Positions 55,293 through 63,955 of a stretch of 64,000 nt of DNA are shown here, piece after piece (the stretch's first letter is position 1; every line of letters begins with the position of its first letter). The translations under genes were made by a program, and so were the position numbers. Origin of the DNA: Mycobacterium heidelbergense (GTDB lineage: Bacteria > Actinomycetota > Actinomycetes > Mycobacteriales > Mycobacteriaceae); contig NZ_AP022615.1 in assembly GCF_010730745.1 (NCBI RefSeq), positions 4,836,001 to 4,900,000 on the forward strand. Reading direction: 5' to 3'. A model generated the notes under the pieces. The model had not been told where the DNA came from. It saw only the letters and a program-made list of their open reading frames with translations, and made no database searches.

Positions 55293-56683
55293 CGCTCGAA
55301 CCTCCGCCGTATCGCCTCGCCGTGCGCCGGCAGGTCCTCGGCCTCGGCCAGCGTGATCACATGCCCGGACACGTCTTTGAGCGCCGCCTCGGTGTAGTCG
55401 ACGACGTGGATGCCACGTAGGAACGTCTGCACCGACAGGCCGCTGGAGTGGCGGGCGCAGCCCGCGGTCGGCAGCACGTGGTTGGATCCGGCGCAATAGT
55501 CACCGAGGCTCACGGGCGCCCACGGGCCGACGAAAATTGCTCCGGCCGAACGTATTCGGTCCGCGATCCGCCCCGCGTCGACGGTCTGGATCTCCAGGTG
55601 TTCGGGCGCGTAGGCGTTGACGACCTTGATGCCGGCGTCCAGGTCGTCGACCAGGATGATCGCCGACTGGCGCCCACCCAGCGCGGCGGTCACCCGCTCA
55701 CGGTGCACCGTCGTGCGCAGCTGGGCGGCCAGCTCGCGCTCGGCGGCGGCGGCCAGGTCCTCGCTCGGGGTCACCAGCACGCTGGCCGCCATCTCGTCGT
55801 GCTCGGCCTGGCTGATCAGGTCGGCGGCCACGTGCGCCGGGTCGGCGGTGTGGTCGGCGAGGACGGCGATCTCCGTCGGCCCGGCCTCGGCGTCGATGCC
55901 CACCCGGGAGCGGCACAGCCGCTTGGCGGCGGTGACGTAGATGTTGCCGGGGCCGGTGATCATGTCGACGGGCACGAGTTCGGCCGCTGCGTCCGGCGAC
56001 GATGCGGACCGTGTTCGGTCCGCTGAGAAGCCGGGCCATTCGACCCCGGTGTCGGTGCCGCCGTAGGCCAGCAGCGCCACCGCCTGCGCCCCGCCCACGG
56101 CCCACACCTCGTCGACGCCCAGCAGCCGGGCCGCGGCCAGGATCGTGGGGTGCGGCAACCCGCCGAACTCCGCCTGCGGCGGGCTGGCCACCACCAGCGA
56201 GCCGACCCCGGCGGCCTGCGCCGGCACCACGTTCATCACCACGCTGGACGGGTACACGGCGTTGCCGCCGGGCACATACAGGCCGACGCGCTCGACGGGA
56301 ACCCAGCGCTCGGTGACCGTCGCACCGGGCCCGAGGGCGGTGGTGACGTCGGCGCGCCGCTGGTCGGCGTGCACGGCGCGGGTGCGATCGATCATCACCC
56401 GCAGCGCCTCGGCCACGTCGGCGTCCAGATCCGCTAGCGCTTTTTCGAGCGCGGCGGCCGGCACCCGCACGGCCGGGGGCCGAACGCCGTCGAACGACGC
56501 CCCGAACTCCAACGCCGCCTCGGCCCCGCGCTCGGCGACGGCCTCGACGATCGGCCGCACCCGGGGCAGCACGCTGTCCACGTCGGCGCCACCGCGCGGC
56601 AGCGCCGCCCGCAGCCGGGCGGCCGTCAGCTGCGCGCCGCGCAAGTCGATGCGGGCGATCACGGGTGCTGCGGTGGTGTTCAT
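55289..56683 (-). CDS. hisD: Histidinol dehydrogenase
   Basis: A 464-residue zinc enzyme for the last two oxidations to histidine. RWVPVERVGLYVPGGNAVYPSSVVMN binds NAD, VDEVWAVGGAQAVALLAYG follows, and GPTEIAVLADHTADP, SQAEHDEMA and FLRGIHVVDYTEAAL hold the zinc and catalytic residues. Between GGTDT and PVDMITGPGN there are about 25 residues (about 213-237) where the M. tuberculosis protein as I recall has about six. The added stretch contains a 7-base perfect palindrome at 56005-56022. First gene of the his operon; the ATG at 56683 is 55 bases from the divergent nitroreductase-family gene. Confidence 0.95.
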   Translation of the reverse strand: MNTTAAPVIARIDLRGAQLTAARLRAALPRGGADVDSVLPRVRPIVEAVAERGAEAALEFGASFDGVRPPAVRVPAAALEKALADLDADVAEALRVMIDRTRAVHADQRRADVTTALGPGATVTERWVPVERVGLYVPGGNAVYPSSVVMNVVPAQAAGVGSLVVASPPQAEFGGLPHPTILAAARLLGVDEVWAVGGAQAVALLAYGGTDTGVEWPGFSADRTRSASSPDAAAELVPVDMITGPGNIYVTAAKRLCRSRVGIDAEAGPTEIAVLADHTADPAHVAADLISQAEHDEMAASVLVTPSEDLAAAAERELAAQLRTTVHRERVTAALGGRQSAIILVDDLDAGIKVVNAYAPEHLEIQTVDAGRIADRIRSAGAIFVGPWAPVSLGDYCAGSNHVLPTAGCARHSSGLSVQTFLRGIHVVDYTEAALKDVSGHVITLAEAEDLPAHGEAIRRRFER

Positions 56684-56738
56684 CGCCTCCATTGTCCCAG
56701 AGCAACTCAAGTGGATATCCGACCGGTACAGTGCGGTC

Positions 56739-57149
56739 ATGTCCAAAAAGGATCATCCCAACAACGCGCCGGGCGTCCCGATGGTCTTTCCGGTCTGGTT
56801 TGAGAACCTTCAGGTCAAATACCTCAACAAGGCGCTCAAGCCGATCGCGCGCTATCTGCCCGGAACCGGGACCATCGAGCATCGCGGTCGCAAGTCCGGT
56901 GCGCCGTACAAAACCATCGTGACGGCCTATCGCAAGGGGAACGTGCTGGCGATCGCGCTGGCTCACGGGAAGACCGACTGGGTGAAGAACGTGCTGGCCG
57001 CGGGCCAGGCGGACGTGCGCTTTGCCCGCCGCACGGTGCACCTCACCAATCCGCGGATCCTGCCGGCCGGTTCCGACGGCGAGGGCCTGCCGTTTCTGGC
57101 GAAGATGCAGGCTCCCCGGATGGCGGTTTTCGTCGCCGACATCGCCTGA
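56739..57149 (+). CDS. Nitroreductase/DUF385-family (F420 or lipid-binding split beta-barrel) protein
   Basis: A 136-residue protein of the deazaflavin-dependent nitroreductase group. It shows LPGTGTIEHRGRKSGAPYKTIVTAYRKGN followed by WVKNVLAAGQADVRF, the typical Ddn-like order, and has the length recalled for Rv1598c. Members bind F420 and reduce quinones or nitro compounds, but some have lost this. Here the RKSG segment for phosphate contact is kept. It is divergent from hisD and convergent with nadC across a long hairpin. Confidence 0.9.
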   Translation: MSKKDHPNNAPGVPMVFPVWFENLQVKYLNKALKPIARYLPGTGTIEHRGRKSGAPYKTIVTAYRKGNVLAIALAHGKTDWVKNVLAAGQADVRFARRTVHLTNPRILPAGSDGEGLPFLAKMQAPRMAVFVADIA

Positions 57150-57182
57150 CGCGGCGCCCCACCCGCATCGAGTGTGCGCTGA

Positions 57183-57251
57183 GGGCTTTGAGCGTGAACC
57201 CGCGGCGGCGACACGCCGGGCGGTTCCGCCCAGGAATCACGCTGAAAGCCC
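57183..57251. terminator. Long imperfect hairpin between convergent genes
   Basis: Arms 57183-57197 and 57237-57251 (15 bases, one mismatch; GGGCTTTGAGCGTGA on the left) enclose 39 bases that contain a second hairpin, GGGCGG-TT-CCGCCC. It lies in the 119 bases between the nitroreductase-family gene and nadC, both ending there, so a bidirectional terminator is likely. It shares the nested-hairpin style of the 60-bp repeats but not their sequence. Confidence 0.6.
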
Positions 57252-57268
57252 GGCGGCGAGGGAAAGAG

Positions 57269-58123
57269 TTACATGTCCAGGCCGATGTCGAGCGCGCGCA
57301 CGGAGTGGGTCAGCGCGCCGACGGCCAGGTAGTCGACGCCGGTCGCGGCGTAGGTCGCCGCGGTCTGCAGGCTGAGCCCGCCCGACGATTCGAGCAGCAC
57401 GGCGGGCGCCCGGGCGTCGCGGCGCTGCACCGCCGTCTGCGTCTGCCACACCGGAAAGTTGTCCAGCAGGATCAGCTCGGGCTTTTCGGCCAGCACCGCG
57501 TCGAGCTGCTCGAGCGAGTCCACCTCCACCTCGCACGGCAGGTCGGGGGCGGCCTCGCGGACCGCGCGCAGCGCCTCGACCACCGACCCCGCGGCCGCGA
57601 CGTGGTTGTCCTTGATCAGCGCCGCGTCACCCAGCCCCAGGCGGTGGTTGACGCCCCCGCCGAGCCGCACCGCGTATTTCTGCAGCACCCGCAGGCCGGG
57701 CAGGGTCTTGCGGGTGTCGCGGACCTTGGCCTTGGTGCCCCGCACCGCGTCGACCCAGGCCGCCGTCGCGGTGGCGATCCCCGACAGGTGGCAGATCAGG
57801 TTCAGCGCGGTCCGCTCCGCGGTCAACAGGCCGCGGGTCTCGGCCCGCACCGTCAACAGCGACTCGCCGGGCTGCACCCGGGCACCGTCCTCGACGCGGT
57901 CGAGCACCTGGTAGCCGCCCGCGCCGAGCACCTCGTCGAGCGCCAACAGCGCGACGTCCACCCCGGCTATCACGCCCGGCTCGCGGGGCACCATCGACGC
58001 CGTGGCCGTCGCGCCGGCGGGCACCGTGGCCAGCGTGGTGACGTCGGGCCCGTAGCGCAGGTCCTCCTGCAGGCCGCGCCGGATGGCGTCTCGCGCGGCG
58101 TCGAGTTCGGGGCCGGCCAGCAT
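57269..58123 (-). CDS. nadC: Quinolinate phosphoribosyltransferase
   Basis: Turns quinolinate and PRPP into nicotinate mononucleotide. The 284 residues have TAERTALNLICHLSGIAT, KVRDTRKTLPGLRVLQKYAV with the catalytic Arg/Lys, GGGVNHRLGLGDAALIKDNH, EVEVDSLEQLD and LLDNF. It follows nadB by two bases. It ends the nad operon. Confidence 0.97.
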   Translation of the reverse strand: MLAGPELDAARDAIRRGLQEDLRYGPDVTTLATVPAGATATASMVPREPGVIAGVDVALLALDEVLGAGGYQVLDRVEDGARVQPGESLLTVRAETRGLLTAERTALNLICHLSGIATATAAWVDAVRGTKAKVRDTRKTLPGLRVLQKYAVRLGGGVNHRLGLGDAALIKDNHVAAAGSVVEALRAVREAAPDLPCEVEVDSLEQLDAVLAEKPELILLDNFPVWQTQTAVQRRDARAPAVLLESSGGLSLQTAATYAATGVDYLAVGALTHSVRALDIGLDM

Positions 58124-58125
58124 CG

Positions 58126-59709
58126 TCAACCCACCGCCGCCAGCGCCTCCACCAGCACGGAGCTTTGGTCGTCGGCCAGCCGGAGGACGCCGCCGCGGGC
58201 TTGTTCCGGCGCCGCGTCCGCGTACTCGGCGCGGTGGTGGCAACCCCGGCTTTCGGTGCGCGCCAAGGCCGCCGCGGTCACGGCCCGCGCGGTCAGGGTC
58301 AACGCGACGTCCTCGAAGTCGCGGCGGCCGGCCTGGGCGCGGGCCCGCGCCCAGGAAAGCTTGTCGGACAACCGGTTTAGCCCGGCGGCGTCGCGCACCA
58401 CCGAGGCGTCGCGGCTCATCGCGCGTTGCAGTTCGGCGCGCTCCAGCGCGGTGTGGGCGATCGGCTCGGGCGCCACGGCGCGCGCACGCCCGGCGGCCGC
58501 CGCGTGTTCGGCGGCGGCCTCGCCGGCGCGGCCGCCGACCACCAGGCCCTCCAGCAGGCTGTTGGACGCCAGGCGGTTGGCGCCGTGCATCCCGGTGCGG
58601 GCCACCTCGCCCGCGGCGAACAGCCCGGGCAGCTCGGTGCGGCCGTAGACATCGGTGACGACGCCGCCGCAGCTGTAGTGCGCGCCCGGAACGACCGGGA
58701 TGGGTTGGCGGACGGGGTCGATGCCGGCGCCCCGGCAGGCGGCGGTGACGGTGGGAAACCGCGCCGCGAAGCCCTCGATGCCGCGCGCGTCGAGGAAGGC
58801 ACACGGATCGCCGGTGGCCCTCAGCCGGGCGTCGATGGCGGCCGCGACGACGTCGCGCGGCGCCAGGTCACCCATCGGGTGAAGGCCGTCGGTGATCGAA
58901 TTGCCCTGCCGGTCAAGCAATATCGCGCCCTCGCCGCGGATGGCCTCGGTGATCAGTGGGCGCCGCCCGCCGGTCTCGCCGGAGAACAACATCGTGGGAT
59001 GGAACTGGATGAACTCCAGATCGCTGACCGCGACGCCGGCCCACAGCGCCAACGCGATGCCGTCGCCGGTGGAGCCTTCCGGGTTCGTGGTCGCGGCGTA
59101 GAGGTGCCCGAGCCCGCCGGAGGCCAGGATCACCGAGGGCGCGCTGACGATCCCGCAGCCGTCCGGGTTGCCCACCCACACGCCGGTCACGGCGCTGCCG
59201 TCGTGCAGCACCCGCAGGGCCACGTGGCCGGTGCGAATGTCCAGCACCCGAGCGGCATGGTCGAGCGCGCGCTGGACCTCGGCGCCGGTGGCGTCGCCAC
59301 CGGCGTGCACGATGCGTCGCCGCGAGTGCCCGCCTTCGCGGGTCAAATCCCAACGGCCGGGGACGGATTCGTCGAATCGCGCCCCGTCACAGACCAATTC
59401 GGAGACCGCGCGGTAGCCGTCGGCGACGATCGAGGACACCGCCTCGGGGTCGCACAGGCCCGCGCCCGCGGCCAGGGTGTCGGCGACGTGGGCATCCACG
59501 GAGTCTTGATTATCCGGGTTGTCGGGCAGGACCACCGCGATGCCGCCCTGCGCGTAGTGGGTCGCCGTCACTCCCCGCGCGCGGTCCGCCTTGGACAGGA
59601 CGACGACGCTGCGGCCGGCGCGATGGGCGGCCAGCGCCGCGGCCAATCCCGCGACGCCGGTGCCGATGACGACGACGTCGGCGTTATGGGTCCATTCGGG
59701 ACGGGCCAT
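58126..59709 (-). CDS. nadB: L-aspartate oxidase
   Basis: FAD enzyme making iminoaspartate, 527 residues. The dinucleotide fold is DVVVIGTGVAGLAAALAAHRAG; THYAQGGIAVVL and REGGHSRRRIVHAGGDATGAEVQRAL contact FAD and substrate, and HPTMLF, GAHYSCGGVVTD and GANRLASNSLLEGLVVG complete the family. Two consecutive ATG codons at 59712 and 59709 overlap the nadA stop; the second gives exactly the length recalled for M. tuberculosis. Confidence 0.97.
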   Translation of the reverse strand: MARPEWTHNADVVVIGTGVAGLAAALAAHRAGRSVVVLSKADRARGVTATHYAQGGIAVVLPDNPDNQDSVDAHVADTLAAGAGLCDPEAVSSIVADGYRAVSELVCDGARFDESVPGRWDLTREGGHSRRRIVHAGGDATGAEVQRALDHAARVLDIRTGHVALRVLHDGSAVTGVWVGNPDGCGIVSAPSVILASGGLGHLYAATTNPEGSTGDGIALALWAGVAVSDLEFIQFHPTMLFSGETGGRRPLITEAIRGEGAILLDRQGNSITDGLHPMGDLAPRDVVAAAIDARLRATGDPCAFLDARGIEGFAARFPTVTAACRGAGIDPVRQPIPVVPGAHYSCGGVVTDVYGRTELPGLFAAGEVARTGMHGANRLASNSLLEGLVVGGRAGEAAAEHAAAAGRARAVAPEPIAHTALERAELQRAMSRDASVVRDAAGLNRLSDKLSWARARAQAGRRDFEDVALTLTARAVTAAALARTESRGCHHRAEYADAAPEQARGGVLRLADDQSSVLVEALAAVG

Positions 59710-60758
59710 CATTCGCCGCCGCCCGGCTGCCCGATTTCGATCATCCGCTGCACGCTGCGCCGGCCCGCCGCCGCGATGTCCGGGTCGACGTGAACCTCGT
59801 CGGCGCCCTCGACCAGGCAGCGCAGCAGCGCCGCGGGGGTGATCATCTTCATGAACTTGCACGAGGCGCGGTCGTTGACCGCGCGGAAGTCGACGTGCGG
59901 TGCGGCCCTGCGCAATTGGTAGAGCATGCCGACCTCGGTGGCGACCAGCACCTTGCGGGCATGGGTCTCGTGAGCGGCGTCGAGCATGCCGCCGGTGGAC
60001 AGGATCCGCACCCGATCGGCCGGGAAGGCGCCCTCGCCCGCGAGGTATAAAGCCGAAGTGGCACAACCGCATTCGGGGTGCACGAAGAGTTCGGCGTCGG
60101 GATTCGCCGCGGCCTGGTCGCTGAGCTCGTCACCGTTGATGCCGGCGTGCACGTGGCACTCACCGGCCCACACGTGCAGGTTGGTGCGGCCCGTCACCCG
60201 GCGCACGTGGGCGCCGAGGAACTGGTCCGGGCAGAACAGCACCTCGCGGTCCGGGTCGATGGACTCGACCACCTCCACCGCGTTGGACGAGGTGCAGCAG
60301 ATGTCGGTGAGCGCCTTCACGGCGGCCGTGGTGTTGACGTAGGAGACGACGACGGCGCCGGGGTGTTCGTCCTTCCAGGCGCGCAGGTCGTCGGCGGTGA
60401 TCGAGTCGGCCAGCGAGCAGCCCGCCCGCTGATCGGGAATGAGCACGGTCTTGGCCGGACTCAGGATCTTGGCGGTCTCGGCCATGAAATGCACGCCACA
60501 GAACACGATGGTGTCCTCGGGCGCGTCGGCGGCGATCCGCGACAGCGCCAGCGAGTCGCCCACGTGGTCGGCGACGTCCTGGATGGCGGGCAGCTGGTAG
60601 TTGTGCGCGAGCAGGGTGGCGCCGCGCAGCGTCGCCAGCCGCCGGACCTCGGCCGCCCACTGCTCGTCGCCGTCCAGACCGGCGTAGCCGGTGGGCGTGT
60701 TGGTGATACGGGCAGCCATGTCGTCCGCGAGCGTGTCCATGCGAGTCAAAACCGTCAC
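59709..60758 (-). CDS. nadA: Quinolinate synthase
   Basis: A 349-residue 4Fe-4S enzyme that joins iminoaspartate and dihydroxyacetone phosphate. Cluster cysteines are in VFCGVHFMAETAK, CCTSSNAVEV and VHPECGCATSALY; AHNYQLPAIQDVADHVGDSLAL is the first domain repeat. The GTG at 60758 has AGGAG seven bases before and matches the M. tuberculosis start. The NrtR operator lies 26 bases upstream. De novo NAD synthesis genes nadA-B-C are one transcript. Confidence 0.98.
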   Translation of the reverse strand: MTVLTRMDTLADDMAARITNTPTGYAGLDGDEQWAAEVRRLATLRGATLLAHNYQLPAIQDVADHVGDSLALSRIAADAPEDTIVFCGVHFMAETAKILSPAKTVLIPDQRAGCSLADSITADDLRAWKDEHPGAVVVSYVNTTAAVKALTDICCTSSNAVEVVESIDPDREVLFCPDQFLGAHVRRVTGRTNLHVWAGECHVHAGINGDELSDQAAANPDAELFVHPECGCATSALYLAGEGAFPADRVRILSTGGMLDAAHETHARKVLVATEVGMLYQLRRAAPHVDFRAVNDRASCKFMKMITPAALLRCLVEGADEVHVDPDIAAAGRRSVQRMIEIGQPGGGE

Positions 60759-60783
60759 GGAGTGCTCCTTTCGCATCCGGGAG

Positions 60784-60806
60784 GTTTTCGACTTACAATC
60801 GAAAAC
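60784..60806. promoter_or_regulatory. NrtR operator in the nadA-nrtR divergent region
   Basis: GTTTTCGA-7-TCGAAAAC, a perfect 8-base inverted repeat, AT-rich in a GC-rich context. It ends directly at the nrtR ATG (60807) and lies 26 bases from the nadA GTG. This fits the known pattern of NrtR sites at NAD genes and would repress nadABC and nrtR at the same time. Its contact with the ATG suggests a leaderless or very short nrtR leader. Confidence 0.85.
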
Positions 60807-61529
60807 ATGGCCCATAGTAGCACCGCCCACGAAGTGCTTGCGGTCGTGTTCCAGGTTCGCCAGGCCACCGAGCAGGTTACGAAGGCCCCCCGAACGGAAA
60901 AACCCCAGCTGAACGTGCTGTTATGGCAGCGTGCCCGGGATCCGCAAAGGGGCGCGTGGTCGCTGCCCGGCGGGCGGCTGCGCAACCACGAGGACCTGAC
61001 CACCTCGGTGCGCCGCCAGCTGGCCGAAAAAGTCGACCTGCGAGAGCTGGCTCACTTGGAGCAGCTCGCTGTGTTCTCCGACCCACACCGGGTGCCCGGC
61101 ACCCGGGTGATCGCGTCGACCTTCCTGGGCCTGGTGCCCTCCCCCGCCACCCCCGAGCTGCCGCCGGACACCCGCTGGCATCCGGTGAATTCGCTGCCGC
61201 CGATGGCGTTCGATCACGGCCCGATGGTGGCCCACGCCCGCGCCCGGCTGGTCGCCAAGATGTCGTATACCAACATCGGATTTGCTTTGGCACCAAGGGA
61301 ATTCGCGCTTTCCACGCTGCGCGACATCTACGGCGCAGCGCTGGGGTACCAGGTCGACGCCACGAACCTGCAGCGGGTCCTGGTCCGGCGCGGGGTCATC
61401 AGCCAGACCGGCACCATCGCGCAGTCCGGCCGCAGCGGCGGGCGTCCGGCGGCGCTGTATCACTTCACCGACTCGTCGCTGCGGGTGACCGACGAGTTCG
61501 CCGCGTTCCGGCCGCCAGGCCAGCTTTGA
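60807..61529 (+). CDS. nrtR: NrtR transcriptional repressor of NAD synthesis (Nudix-wHTH)
   Basis: A 240-residue protein with a Nudix-like domain (about 5-140) that senses ADP-ribose or related NAD metabolites and a winged helix (about 150-235). The Nudix box is degenerate: WSLPGGRLRNHEDLTTSVRRQLAEKVDL lacks the full catalytic REx2EE set, so it is probably a sensor, not a hydrolase. The DNA-binding part is FALAPREFALSTLRDIYGAALGYQVDATNLQRVLVRRGVI followed by GRSGGRPAALYHF. It is known in mycobacteria to repress nadABC. Confidence 0.95.
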   Translation: MAHSSTAHEVLAVVFQVRQATEQVTKAPRTEKPQLNVLLWQRARDPQRGAWSLPGGRLRNHEDLTTSVRRQLAEKVDLRELAHLEQLAVFSDPHRVPGTRVIASTFLGLVPSPATPELPPDTRWHPVNSLPPMAFDHGPMVAHARARLVAKMSYTNIGFALAPREFALSTLRDIYGAALGYQVDATNLQRVLVRRGVISQTGTIAQSGRSGGRPAALYHFTDSSLRVTDEFAAFRPPGQL

Positions 61530-61689
61530 GTTACCGTTGAGGGCCACGCCGCGCCGGTAGGTTGGGCGGGAACACCGGGTCCGTGGGGGCGCGTGACGCC
61601 GACGAGAACTGGCGCACAACGCGGCGATGACGTTTTGGCCACTGCCCCGTTCCCGGGCGAGAATGCCGGATGGCCAAGAAGGGATCCTG

Positions 61690-63042
61690 ATGGTTGAGCT
61701 CGGCAATCTGGCGGGGACGCACGGCGCGCAATGGATCGGACGGCCGCCGCACGAGGAACTGCAGCGCAAGGTGCGCCCGCTGCTGCCCTGCGACGACCCG
61801 TTCTACCAGCCGCCGCCCGGCTACCAGCACGCCGAGCCGGGGACGGTCTTGCGCTCCCGCGAGGTGGAGCTGGCGTTTCTGGGCCTGGTACCCCAGCCCG
61901 TCACGGCCGTCCAGCTGCTCTACCGGACGATGGACATGAACGGTGAGCCCGAGGCGACGGTGACCACCGTGATCGTCCCGGCCGAGCGCGCCCCGGGGGC
62001 CACGTGCCCGCTGCTGTCGTATCAGTGCGCGATCGACGCCATGACGTCCCGCTGCTTCCCGTCCTATGCGCTGCGGCGCAGGGCGAAGGCCCTCGGGTCG
62101 TTGAGCCAGTTCGAGTTCCTGCTGATCACCGCCGCGGTCGCCGAGGGCTGGGCCGTCTCGGTGCCCGACCACGAAGGCCTCTACGGTTCGTGGGGCGCGC
62201 CGTATGAGCCCGGGTACCGGGTCCTGGACGGGATCCGGGCCGCGCTGGGTTCGGAACGGCTCGGCTTGTCGGCGGAAGCCTCCCCACAGGCGCCGATCGG
62301 GCTGTGGGGGTACTCCGGCGGCGGGCTGGCCAGCGCGTGGGCCGCCGAGATGTGCGGGGACTACGCGCCCGAGCTGGACATCGTGGGGGCGGTGCTGGGC
62401 TCACCCGTCGGCGACCTCGGCCACACCTTCCGCAGGCTCAACGGGAGCTTCCTGGCCGGCCTGCCCGCGCTGGTGGTGGCGGCTCTCTCCCACATCTACC
62501 CCGACCTCGACCGGGTGATCAAGGAACACACCAGTGACGAGGGCCGCGCCCTGCTCGACGCGCTGGAGGACATGACGACCGTCCAGGCCGTGCTGCGGAT
62601 GGCGGGCAAAGACATGGGCGACTACCTGGACGAGCCGCTCGAAAAGATCCTGTCGACGCCCGAGGTGACGCAGGTCTTCGACAGCATCAAGCTGGGCGCC
62701 ACGGTGCCGACGCCGCCCGTGCTGATCGTGCAGGCCGTGCACGACTACCTCATCGACGTGCACGACATCGACGAACTCGCGCACGCCTATTCGGCCGGCG
62801 GCGCCAGCGTCACCTACCACCGGGACGCGTTCAACGAACACATTTGCCTGCACCCGCTGTCGGCGCCCATGACGCTTCGCTGGCTCACGGACCGGTTCGC
62901 CGGTCGACCGCTGACCGAACACCTCGTCCGGACCGCGTGGCCGACGGCGTTCAATCCGATGACCTACGTCGGCATGGCGCGGCTGATCAAGATCGCGGCC
63001 AAGGTCATCACCGGCAGGAAGGTGCCGCGCCGCCCGTTGTAA
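61690..63042 (+). CDS. Secretory-lipase-family alpha/beta hydrolase (Rv1592c type)
   Basis: A 450-residue alpha/beta hydrolase like Rv1592c and fungal secretory lipases (LIP family). The nucleophile elbow is GLWGYSGGGLASAWAAE with the Ser near residue 207; the Asp is likely in VHDYLIDVHDID and the His in FNEHICLHPLSAP. LLSYQCAIDAMTSRCFPSYALRR matches the family. No classical signal peptide begins at the ATG at 61690, which follows an AAGGGA site. It likely acts on triglycerides or other acyl esters. M. tuberculosis Rv1592c has 446 residues as recalled. Confidence 0.92.
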   Translation: MVELGNLAGTHGAQWIGRPPHEELQRKVRPLLPCDDPFYQPPPGYQHAEPGTVLRSREVELAFLGLVPQPVTAVQLLYRTMDMNGEPEATVTTVIVPAERAPGATCPLLSYQCAIDAMTSRCFPSYALRRRAKALGSLSQFEFLLITAAVAEGWAVSVPDHEGLYGSWGAPYEPGYRVLDGIRAALGSERLGLSAEASPQAPIGLWGYSGGGLASAWAAEMCGDYAPELDIVGAVLGSPVGDLGHTFRRLNGSFLAGLPALVVAALSHIYPDLDRVIKEHTSDEGRALLDALEDMTTVQAVLRMAGKDMGDYLDEPLEKILSTPEVTQVFDSIKLGATVPTPPVLIVQAVHDYLIDVHDIDELAHAYSAGGASVTYHRDAFNEHICLHPLSAPMTLRWLTDRFAGRPLTEHLVRTAWPTAFNPMTYVGMARLIKIAAKVITGRKVPRRPL

Positions 63043-63047
63043 GCCCG

Positions 63048-63692
63048 CTAGGAGACGGCGGCCTCCGGGGACTCCGGCTCCATCGGCCTGGCGTGCGACG
63101 GTTGATCGGCCGCCGGGAGCACCCCCAGGTCGTCGCGGGCGTCGGCCGCCGCGAGCAGGGCATAGACCAGCGCGGCGATCCCGGCCGGCCACAGCAGGGT
63201 CACCGCGACCTGCAGCGGGCCATGGGAAAAGAACACCGGCGGCGCCTCGATGACGTAGGCCACCGACGGGTGTCCCGACAGCGGCACCGCGTCGAAGTTC
63301 AGGGCGCCGTAGCTCAGCCGAACGAGCGCCGCCCCGATCGCCGACGCGGCGGCGGCGGCGATCACCATGCCGATCGACAGCCCGGCGACCATCGCCGGTC
63401 CGCGGCGCCCGCGCCATTGCCACGCCAGCACCGGGCCCACCACCGCCAGCACCGTCAGCAGGCCCAGCATCAGGCACGGCGCGTTGAAGAAGTGTTCGGA
63501 TTCGGTGCCCAGATAGTCGTGGACCCGCTCACCCGCGCGGGTGATGGCCACCACCGCGTGGATCGGCGGCGCAATCCATGCCCACAGCCCGCCGAGCACG
63601 GCGCCGGTCGCCGTCACCCCCGCCGCGGCGGCGACGATCGCGCGCACCCGGGACCTGCGGGGCTCGCCGGCCGGCCGCGCGTGCTTGGTCAC
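63048..63692 (-). CDS. Four-helix membrane protein (Rv1591 type)
   Basis: A 214-residue integral membrane protein with hydrophobic helices at about 18-45, 72-92, 102-125 and 160-182 and a Pro/Glu-rich C-terminal tail. LGTESEHFFNAPC is a conserved loop. The function is unknown. The GTG at 63692 overlaps the bsaP stop (GTGA), so it is translated from the bioB transcript and might assist biotin metabolism or transport. Confidence 0.88.
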   Translation of the reverse strand: MTKHARPAGEPRRSRVRAIVAAAAGVTATGAVLGGLWAWIAPPIHAVVAITRAGERVHDYLGTESEHFFNAPCLMLGLLTVLAVVGPVLAWQWRGRRGPAMVAGLSIGMVIAAAAASAIGAALVRLSYGALNFDAVPLSGHPSVAYVIEAPPVFFSHGPLQVAVTLLWPAGIAALVYALLAAADARDDLGVLPAADQPSHARPMEPESPEAAVS

Positions 63693-63955
63693 CGCTGGGC
63701 CTCCAGGTCGGCCGAGTCCACCTCGCCGTGTCGCGAGCACCGCACCCGCCACCCGTCGGGGCGAACCTGGACCACCATCCGGCGTCCGCATTCCGCGCAG
63801 AACCGGGGCGGTTCGAGGCCCAGCCGGGCCGCCGTCGGCACGGCGGTGCCGCCCAATTCGCCGGTGTAGACGTTGTAGACGCCGGCGCCGACCGGAGCGC
63901 CCAGATCCCGAACCACAGCCTCCAGTCTCTTACAAACTGGCCTACAAACTGGCAT
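63689..63955 (-). CDS. bsaP: Biotin synthase auxiliary protein BsaP
   Basis: An 88-residue protein with GVYNVYTGELGGTAVPTAARLGLEPPRFCAECGRRMVVQVRPDGWRVRCSR split in two Cys clusters (FCAECGRRM and RCSRHG), a likely Fe-S or zinc site. It matches Rv1590, recently shown to be needed by mycobacterial BioB as a source or helper of the sulfur cluster. The ATG at 63955 lies inside the last codons of bioB. Coupled to bioB upstream and the membrane gene downstream. Confidence 0.9.
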   Translation of the reverse strand: MPVCRPVCKRLEAVVRDLGAPVGAGVYNVYTGELGGTAVPTAARLGLEPPRFCAECGRRMVVQVRPDGWRVRCSRHGEVDSADLEAQR

